Below, piece after piece: positions 56,840 through 64,000 of a stretch of 64,000 nt of DNA. The first letter of the stretch is position 1, and each line of letters opens with the position of its first letter. The notes beneath the pieces were generated by a model. It was not told where the DNA came from and did no database searches. It saw only the letters and a program-made list of their open reading frames with translations. Position numbers and translations under genes: made by a program. This stretch comes from Mytilinidion resinicola (taxonomy: Eukaryota > Ascomycota > Dothideomycetes > Mytilinidiales > Mytilinidiaceae): the NCBI RefSeq assembly GCF_010093595.1, contig NW_022985437.1, positions 893,380 through 957,379 of the forward strand. The letters are read 5' to 3'.

Positions 56840-57583
56840 CTACCCCTTCCTCCCCACACTCCTCCAAACCGCCTCCTCCGCCCCCTTCAACGCCTCGCCC
56901 GCCCTGCCCAACGCCCCCCAAACCGCCGCTCCCACGCCCCCTTCCTCCGCCTCCCGCGCCCTCGCATCCTCCAAACTCCGCCTCTGCGCCGCACTCCCAT
57001 CCGCCGACGCATACGGATCCTGCACATACCCCGGAGGGTGCTCCAAACTGCGCCTCGTCTGCTCCGCCGGCTGCTGGGACTGGCCCGTCTGCTCCGGCTG
57101 ATACGCACTCCCCGCCGGCCCCATGCCCAGCGTCGTCGGCCCAGCCCTCTGCTCCCGCGCACTCGTCGTATCCGTGCCCCTGCTCGCGCGCGAGCCCGTC
57201 GTCGGCGCGGCGTAGCCGTACGCCGCCGGCGTTGGGACTTGCTGCTGGTGCGTCGCCGTGCTCGTCACCGTCGCCTCGACGCTTCGGGGGACGTTGATGC
57301 CCGGCGCGGGCTGCGGCGGCGCGGGGGCGTGGGCGTGGCCTGTTTGTTGTGCCGTGGCGGTGGGAGGGAGCGGACGCGCGCCTGGTTGCGGCGGGGGAGG
57401 GGCGGAGGCGTCTGCGGTTGTGGTGGCGGGGACGGAGGCCGGGGTGGTGCGGGTGGGAGGAGGGTTGGCGGTGCGGGGCGTGATGCCGTCGGCCTTTGCT
57501 GCGGTGGTAGAAGAAGTTGAGGCGGAGGAGGCGTCGTTGATGGGGTCGTTTGCGTGGATGGGGATGGGTGGGATTGGAGGCAT
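56840..57583 (-). CDS. Pro/Thr/Ala-rich conserved fungal protein
   Basis: Start chosen at MPPIPPIPIHANDPINDASS (57583), which matches the usual N-terminus IPIHANDPIN of this fungal group; an upstream in-frame Met adds 18 less typical residues. The product is 247 aa. It is low-complexity through the middle (PPPTRTTPASVPATTTADAS; PPPPQPGARPLPP), then has a short amphipathic C-terminal segment (GAAVWGALGRAGEALKGAEE, then AVWRSVG) that may associate with a membrane or partner. No enzyme motif, signal peptide or transmembrane span. The coding DNA is extremely GC-rich. The function is unknown in the family. Confidence 0.65.
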   Translation of the reverse strand: MPPIPPIPIHANDPINDASSASTSSTTAAKADGITPRTANPPPTRTTPASVPATTTADASAPPPPQPGARPLPPTATAQQTGHAHAPAPPQPAPGINVPRSVEATVTSTATHQQQVPTPAAYGYAAPTTGSRASRGTDTTSAREQRAGPTTLGMGPAGSAYQPEQTGQSQQPAEQTRRSLEHPPGYVQDPYASADGSAAQRRSLEDARAREAEEGGVGAAVWGALGRAGEALKGAEEAVWRSVGRKG

Positions 57584-58266
57584 GGTGGGCAGATTTGTAT
57601 AGATTTTGTGGTAGTTCGGCGATTGAGGTTGAAGCAATACTTCGTGGGTAATGGAGGGTTTACGGGATTGGAGTGGTGGGGTAAAAAGATGGATGGGGAA
57701 GTTGTTTGCCTTTGAGTGACGGTACGTTGTCCTCTGTGAAGTAGCTGGTTACCGCTTTAGGCAGTGGCATCAGTGACACGTGACCAGACCCACATATCTT
57801 CATATCAAGCAATGTCACGACGAGGGCTCCATGGAACAATTTGTAGGGGAAACCAAACAATCTATGCTAGTTATTTTGATCGACCAGAGCCGCAGACCGT
57901 TGAACCCCTTGCCGGAGAAAATCGCAACATCTATCAACATGTTGAGCCCCAACCGACACCAGGAAACCCAACCGCGCAGCCAGTCAACCGCAAGAACAAC
58001 AGGAATAAAGCAAATGGAAGAGGAGTTGATCAACCATGCAAGCCAGGAGTAGTACAGTGTGATGGGGGTGAAAAATTGCCAGGCAGTAAAGTACAGAGGC
58101 TGGGATATTAGGAAAAGTAGAAGCTCAACCCGTCTTCCCATGACCGCATCGTGCTTTCGTAACCAGAACAATATTCCGCCTTCGCGGGCTTGTTATTGCT
58201 CTATCCAGTCTACCACCGCGACACAACCACGGTCGCCATCTCCCCTCCTACGTCTCAGACAGCTGT
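57584..58266. other. intergenic
   Basis: 680 bp between the start of the Pro-rich gene and the end of the carrier gene. Overlapping short frames at 57764-58171 on both strands are not supported. A CACGTG is present near 57777. Confidence 0.4.
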
Positions 58267-59738
58267 TTAACCAGATCCACCCTTGAACTTCTTGCCGAAC
58301 ATGAGGAGCTGGGCCTGGTCGTAGATGGAGAGCACACCGGCACCGGCGACACCACGGAGAATGTTAGCACCGGCACCCTTGAAGAGAGACTTGACACCCT
58401 CAGCGGCGATGATCTGGCGACCGGCATCGAGGGAAGACTTGTACTTGACGGCCTACAAGGTTGGGTTAGCAAAAGCAGCAATTGAGATAGGGAGGCGATC
58501 TGTACGTACCTCACCGGAGGTCATCATCATGCGACGACGGATGGTGTCTAGAGGGTAGGAGGCGATACCAGCACCAGTGGTGACAGACCAACCGAGCAAG
58601 AACGAGGCGAGGAAGTTGCCCTCAAGAGGACCAACGAGGATGACGGGCTTCAGGGAGTCGTACATGCCGAAGTACAGACCACGGTAGACGACTATGCCGA
58701 GAACGGAGGGCATGAAACCACGGTAGAGACCGGCAATACCATCAGAAGCGAGGGTCTTCTTGTAGACGTCCACCAGGCCGTTGAATTGACGGTCACCGCC
58801 CTTCTTGGCGTTCTTAGCATCGTTGGCAAGACGGGTACGGGCGTAGTCGAGGGAGTAGACGAAGAGGAGCGAAGTCGCACCGGCAGCCTATTTCATGTTA
58901 GATATTATCAATTGAGTGAGGCTGGATAAACATACACCACCGGAGGCCAAGTTACCCATCATCCACTTAGCGTATCCGTCACGCTCCTTCTTGTAGGCGA
59001 ACATGGACTTGTAGGTGTCGCGGAAGGCGAAGTTCAGGGCCTGGGTAGGGAAATAACGGATGACGTTGGCGGTGTTACCTCTCCATAGAGAGACGATACC
59101 CTCCTGGGCGGTGGTTCGGCGGAAGCACTCCACAATGCCATCGTACTTGCGGTCGAGACGACCGGACTTCAGCATCTCATCCTGGAAAGCTGTTAGCGCC
59201 GGCTCACGAGGGCTAGAGACAGCTATCCCAAGCCAAATCTGCATATTTAGAGACGTACCTGGTTCTGGATGAGGAGCTTGACACGCTCGATGGGAGCAGC
59301 AGCGGTTTTCGAGACGGCGGCAGAGATACCACCCACTGTAGATAAGGAGTTAGTCGCCGCACAGATGGACGAAATTTCCCCGGATGCGCCGCAATCAAGA
59401 TTTGATAGCCAATGGCATCAAAAATCGCTGGCAACTACCCGTGGAGAGGATACGTACTCAAGAAATCGACGACGAAGCCCTAGAGTGAGGTCAGTAACCG
59501 ATGCGATCCCGCGGAACAAAAGAGGCGGAGCTGAGCCGCCCAGCGACAACAGCCATCAACAACAAGCAGACCACCATCCCGAGGATCGTCGCATCGCAGA
59601 GTAAAGCGCGGACGAGGTCATTGGAATGGCAGCCCGAGGATTGGTGATGGAGTCGCCGCGGTCGGATCGAGGCGCTGGAGGCTCGGGAGAAGTGCTTACC
59701 GGCATGCCCATGAAGGACTTATCTTGCTGAGCGGCCAT
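58267..59738 (-). CDS. aac: mitochondrial ADP/ATP carrier
   Basis: This carrier exchanges matrix ATP for cytosolic ADP across the mitochondrial inner membrane. Exons: 59738-59700, 59479-59458, 59335-59259, 59181-58936, 58887-58510 and 58452-58267, giving 315 aa, the normal length. Exon 2 is a 22-nt microexon (GFVVDFL). The three mitochondrial-carrier repeats are visible with PxD/ExxK-type motifs: [28 protein letters not shown] and [24 protein letters not shown] is diagnostic for ADP/ATP carriers. The N-terminal half contains [17 protein letters not shown] and [20 protein letters not shown]. The first five junctions crowd the 5' third of the gene, as in other filamentous fungi. Codon use is strongly biased, suggesting high expression. 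Confidence 0.95.
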
Positions 59739-60702
59739 TGCGAAGGAATGGTAAGCACCACTGCTCTGATGAACTAAAAAGACGGAGGGGAGATGGGTGT
59801 CTGAGACGGGGGATGGGGGAAGATGGAGGGTTGGATGAAGAGAAGACCTTAAAAGGCGGAAAGGAAAGATTTGCTGGAGCGCCCGGGCCGCCAAGCCTTT
59901 TTTGGAGCCAGCCAAGTTTGGCGACTCCCTTTTGCTACGGCAACCCGTTTACCTCGGGGAGAGCCGGGCGGCAGAGCGGCTCTCTATTTATTCTTAGGAG
60001 GGCCGCTCGTGAATCGAGGTTTTGCATTTTGCATTTTGGTATTTATATTCACTACGATGAGCGCCTTCCGTTTTTCTGGCGAGCATTTGCTGCATTGTCG
60101 TCTATATCTCTTCATCCTAGTCTGAATTAACAAGAGCGTGGCTAGCGAAGCTATCTGGAACAGGTTGTACCGAATATCATTTGGCGCAACGCGATTCCAT
60201 GGGCCTCACAGCTTGTGTAGCTCGCTGCCAGCGATTATGAGCCAGGGAACCACCAATTTTGAGCAACACATTGAGCGTTTTCACTGTTCCTTAACTGACT
60301 GTCTCTCGGACTATCGGATCAACCCGGCTCCTGAAATGCCTCATTGGCTGCGAACGATCGTCACAAAAGCAAAGCCACTGGGTTCCCTACAGAACCGAGC
60401 ATTCCGGATGGAAAAGACTTATGCATCATCTTTGGCCACCTGTCGCCTAGCTCAAATGTCAAGTATGTTGAGCTAACGGCAAACATCACGTCCTAGGCAC
60501 GAGGCGATAATATCCTGTCTATTGAAGAGCACGTAGATGCGAAAATATGTCCTCCGAGTGCTTTGTTCTGGCTGTCGCCTTGCTTCGGCACTAAAACAAT
60601 GCAACGCCACTTCCTATCCTATCCTACACTTCGTATCTCAAGCCATGCCTTTACCCGAACGCCAAATGCTCCTTGTAAAATGCGAAAGGTACATTGAAGT
60701 GT
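59739..60702. other. carrier promoter and intergenic region
   Basis: The first 150 bases upstream of 59738 are purine-rich on the plus strand (CT-rich in the carrier's sense), as expected for a strong promoter and leader. 60.0-60.7 kb shows no supported gene. Confidence 0.45.
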
Positions 60703-61995
60703 TTAGTCCTCCCATTCTTCGTCCAGATTGTCAATCAGTCGGTTCTCATCGTCATTTCGGTGTCCCCGGCCGCGATCTCGTCCATTTTCGTGGCCTAGAG
60801 AGACTCGGCTGTAGCCTCGGCGTGAGGGAAGGAGGCGTGCACATGAAGAGGTCAGGATGATGACCACGTCCTAAAAGCTTATAAGTAGAATTCGTAGATA
60901 TAGAAAGTCTGTTTCTTACCCAGATAAATCCTCCGATTCCAGCCCACATGGAATAGTTGGGCAATTGACGCCATCCACGCTGATGCATGACTGTGCGTTG
61001 ATATACACAGCCACCGACTAAATAAACCAAGGCCGCAATCAAAGCACTATGCTTATTAGGTTCATGCCGAATCCAGATGGACCTTTAAACTTACATCACA
61101 CCGAAAACGCCGCCCGGTCCGAGCGTCTGCTTAGCAGCCTCGATCCCGCCACAGGCGGCGCTGGTCCTAGCCTCGAAGAAGTAGGTGCATTCGTCTTCGC
61201 TTGCTGCAACGAATGCAATCGCGGTGGTCGCCAGCGGGTCTTTCTCACAAAGAAGAGAGATGATTGTAGACTTGCGGCGTTCGTCGGAGCCTTTGGTCGG
61301 CTTCTTCTTGGGTTCATCGTCTCCTGGATCGTCCTTGTCCTCGTCGTCGTCATCATCGTACTTCTCACGAGTAGCGAGGTCTTCTGCATTGTGAGGGAGG
61401 AGGGCACGCTTCGAGTGGCCAGAGGAGCAGAGGGATCCGCCGGTGTAGTTCAAAACGAGTTTGCGGCCGCGGAAGACGGGCTCGGAGTTCTCGAGGCTAC
61501 AAACAAAGACGGCATCAGCTTCTGGTACGAAAGACTTCATAGGGCAATATTGATGGTTCCAAGTCCGAGAACATCTCCCTTCTCTCAACCTCGGAAGGTA
61601 CAGGCAGTGACACCGGCGCATCAGACTAGCACTCACCCGATCGCGTACTGCACTCCATCCCTCTCGTAGAAAGCGCTGACATTCCGGTACAAGCTCTTGT
61701 CTAAATCCTTGACCTCATTAAGCTCTTCAACTACCGGCCCGCAGAAGTTGATGGTGAAGTTTGCGCCATAGTCGTAGCCCTTTGCATGCCAGCTTTCGGT
61801 TCGGTCGCCCTTGTGTACCTTCTCGCCCTCCTCTGGCAGCACGACCTGGATGGGGTTGAGGTCGAAGAATCGGTCGGTTGTGGGAGAGTGGATTGTGCAG
61901 GGCTTCGGTGCCTGTTTGGACTTGTCGCTGGAGGCTCCGACGGGGGAATAAAAGTGGAAAAGCGCAGCGAGCGCGCAAAGAAATGCGGTCCTCAT
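60703..61995 (-). CDS. mrl1: Mrl1-like mannose-6-phosphate-receptor-homology sorting receptor
   Basis: Exons 61995-61637, 61496-61095, 61046-60920 and 60870-60703 give a 351-aa type I membrane protein. A signal peptide (MRTAFLCALAALFHFYSPVGAS) leads to an MRH-type lumenal domain with Cys residues: CTIHSPTTDRFFDLNPIQV, WHAKGYDYGANFTINFCGPV, GRKLVLNYTGGSLC, STIISLLCEKDPL and CTYFFEARTSAACGG. A membrane span follows (VFGVIALIAALVYLVGGCVY). The cytosolic tail has QRGWRQLPNYSMWAGIGGFI and an acidic dileucine-type sorting signal, DENRLID, near the C-terminus. Yeast Mrl1 works in Golgi-to-vacuole sorting of hydrolases. An acidic Asp/Glu/Lys insert (KYDDDDDEDKDDPGDDEPKK) splits the lumenal domain. 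It is divergent from erg24. Atg27 is the main alternative, but the tail motif argues for the Mrl1 type. Confidence 0.85.
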
Positions 61996-62415
61996 GATGG
62001 ATAAGACGGAACCAGCATCGATGAAATAGCACAGCGAGCGTGGAGAAGAAAGGAAGGCGACGGGGCCGGCGAGCATCCGCAGTACGTAGCCTAGTAGTCC
62101 TCGCGGCGTTCCTGGCAGCAAGTCCGGCACCCATTTGGAAGGCCGCCGAGATCACGTGCACGTGCGCTAGAGCGAACGGGGCCTGGCGCTGTCTCGTAAA
62201 TGCAGGCGTCATTGCGGCTGCGAAGATTCCGGCGTCGCATTTCTCGGACCACTCGTCGACTCTCTGCCGCACATCAAAAGGGCCCTTCTACTGTCCAAGT
62301 CGCCGGGAAGTGTCAATCTTTCTTGTCGTCCCTACCGAGGAGCAGACCACTTTATTTTTCTTTGTATCAGCGCCCCTTTTCAGCGTCCTCATTTACGCGT
62401 TGACCCCTGTAAACA
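61996..62415. promoter_or_regulatory. divergent promoter of mrl1 and erg24
   Basis: 420 bp between opposed start codons. It includes the back-to-back E-box pair at 62153-62164 and a CT-rich erg24 leader from about 62300. Confidence 0.5.
62153..62164. promoter_or_regulatory. tandem CACGTG E-boxes upstream of erg24
   Basis: Two CACGTG hexamers abut (CACGTGCACGTG), preceded by AT, so the first reads ATCACGTG. bHLH factors, including fungal SREBP-type regulators, bind E-box or related SRE sites in ergosterol gene promoters. They lie about 250 bp upstream of the erg24 ATG and 160 bp from the mrl1 ATG. The site is seen; the factor is inferred. Confidence 0.45.
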
Positions 62416-63988
62416 ATGCCTCCCAAACGCAAGACCCAGGTTGCCGTAGAAGAGCCATATCCCTACGAGTTCTTCGGGCCGTAAGCATATGAAGCTCCGG
62501 TCCTTTGAACCCCAGATCGCTAACGGTCCTTAGACCAGGAGCACTAGCCGTCTCTTTAGGCCTCCCGCTCGTCTGCTATGTACTTGCATTCTCCTGCAAT
62601 GGCGTCTCTGGATGCCCCGCCCCTGCTCTTCTGCATCCGTCAACTTTGACTTTGGAGACATTGAAGCAACAGGTCGCCTGGCCGGGCTTCTCAGGTCTGC
62701 TCAACACCAAGACTGTCATCGCTACGTTTGGGTACTACTTGCTCAACCTCACCCTCTATGCATTGCTCCCGGCCTCTGAGGTCGACGGGACCGAGCTGGT
62801 GTCAGGAGGACGTCTCAAGTATCGCTTCAATGGTATGGCATACAAGTCACATGACTAGACTCAAACTAATGAACTATAGCCTTCTCCTCGTCCATCTTTG
62901 TCATGGTCATTTTGGCAGCGGGCACTGTCGTTGAGGGCGCAGATTTCGCCGTCTGGACTTTCATCTCCGAAAACTACATCCAGCTCCTCACCACCAATGT
63001 CTTGATAGCGTTCTTCCTCGCGGTATATGTCTACGTCGCCTCTTTCTCTGTCCGCATGCCTAACAAGGATATGCGCGAACTTGCAGAAGCCGGCCACAGT
63101 GGCAACATCATCTACGACTGGTTCAAGGGCCGCGAGCTCAATCCTCGCATCACTCTTCCTCTATTTGGCGAGGTCGATATCAAGTCCTTCATGGAACTTC
63201 GGCCGGGGCTACTTGGCTGGATCATTCTCGACTGCGCCTTCATTGCCCAGCAATACCGCACGTTCGGCTACATCACCGACAGTATCTTGTTCGTCACCTT
63301 TGCTCAGGCGTTATATGTTTTCGACTCCTTCTACATGGAGGCAGCTATCTTGACCACCATGGATATCACCACCGACGGCTTCGGCTTCATGCTGTCATTC
63401 GGCGACCTGGCCTGGCTCCCATTCACCTACTCGGTGCAGACCCGTTATCTCGCACACTACCCTCTCGAGCTTGGCTGGTGGCTCGGTCCTATTCTGGCCG
63501 TACAAGGTCTCGGTTACGTCATGTTCCGCTCCGTCAACAATGAGAAGAATCGTTTCCGAACCAACCCCAAGGACCCCAAAATCAGCCATCTGAAGTACAT
63601 CCAGACCGAGGTCGGCTCCAAACTGCTGATTACGGGTTGGTGGGGCCGTGCACGCCACATCAACTATCTCGCTGACTGGTTCATGAGCTGGGCGTTCGTA
63701 CTTCCAACGGGCATTGCTGGCTACGTTATTAAGAGTGCATTGAAAGAACCGATCACAGCGACCCAATCGACTGCTATTTTCGACCGCCAAATTACTGGAA
63801 GATATAGGGTTCAAGCTGATGCCGAGGGCTGGGGCATGCTGATCAGTTACTTCTTCATCTTGTACTTCGCCGTCTTGCTGATTCACCGGGAAAGGAGGGA
63901 CGACGAAAAGTGCAGGAGGAAATACGGAAAGGATTGGGAGAAGTACTGCGAGATTGTGCCGTACAGGATCGTTCCTGGTATCTACTAG
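62416..63988 (+). CDS. erg24: Delta(14)-sterol reductase
   Basis: Erg24 reduces the C14-C15 double bond left by Cyp51/Erg11 in ergosterol synthesis, using NADPH, in the ER membrane. Exons 62416-62480, 62534-62832 and 62880-63988 give 490 aa. The N-terminus PYPYEFFGPPGALAVSLGLP is typical. Multiple membrane spans run through the protein. Family signatures include KGRELNPRITLPLFGEVDIK, FFLAVYVYVASF, GWWGRARHINYLADWFMSWA and the C-terminal HRERRDDEKCRRKYGKDW followed by YC. The C-terminal GIY ending is common. The ERG24/ERG4 superfamily also holds the C24(28) reductase, but the lengths and motifs here fit the C14 reductase. The stop lies 12 bases before the end of the window. Confidence 0.93.
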
Positions 63989-64000
63989 CTGTGGACCAAC

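Overview
The window is nuclear DNA of a filamentous ascomycete (Pezizomycotina). Genes are interrupted by short introns (about 46-240 nt, GT..AG, with CTRAY-like branch points). Gene content is fungal: a HET-domain gene, Delta14-sterol reductase, an Mrl1-like receptor, a MYND protein and a DUF3455 secreted protein. Degraded genes and diverged repeats lie between conserved housekeeping genes. A class such as Dothideomycetes is plausible but cannot be fixed from sequence alone. All exon junctions below were deduced by hand from splice signals, reading phase and family conservation, without transcripts.

Layout. 0-12 kb: a 5'-truncated HET-domain gene, eIF2-alpha (sui2), a MYND zinc-finger protein, the COMPASS subunit bre2 (minus) divergent from an alpha/beta hydrolase, and a secreted DUF3455 protein (minus). 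12.3-15.5 kb is empty of credible genes. 15.5-29.3 kb: a multi-zinc-knuckle protein, a class-IV aminotransferase/aminodeoxychorismate-lyase-like enzyme (minus), a 230-bp hairpin MITE, tom70, a NIPSNAP protein, a CDP-alcohol phosphotransferase with a 10-nt microexon, and a BCS1-type AAA ATPase. 29.3-37 kb is accessory: a tandem pair of about 200-bp repeats, a membrane-anchored linalool dehydratase/isomerase-like protein (minus), a third inverted repeat copy, a broken GPI-type surface glycoprotein and a broken aspartic-protease-like gene. 37.6-44.3 kb: a 1327-aa dynamin-superfamily (SLIP-GC-like) GTPase (minus) and a HELTH zincin-like protein, with another repeat copy between them. 44.3-51.6 kb is mostly gene-poor, with one disordered protein. 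51.6-56.2 kb: an aldehyde dehydrogenase and a decayed multi-pass membrane-protein gene. 56.8-64 kb: a Pro/Thr/Ala-rich protein, the ADP/ATP carrier, an Mrl1-like sorting receptor and erg24, the last two divergent across a promoter with a double CACGTG.

How the genes relate. There is no evident biosynthetic cluster. Four genes serve mitochondria (tom70, NIPSNAP, BCS1-like, ADP/ATP carrier) and two serve membrane lipids (phosphotransferase, erg24), but they are spread through the window and look like ordinary housekeeping neighbours. The accessory islands (29.3-37, 41.7-44.3 and 53.7-56.3 kb) carry the repeats, pseudogenes and unusual proteins. The strongest candidates for something little described are the fungal LinD-like membrane protein, the zinc-knuckle/GNQ-repeat protein, the HELTH protein and the dispersed repeat family.
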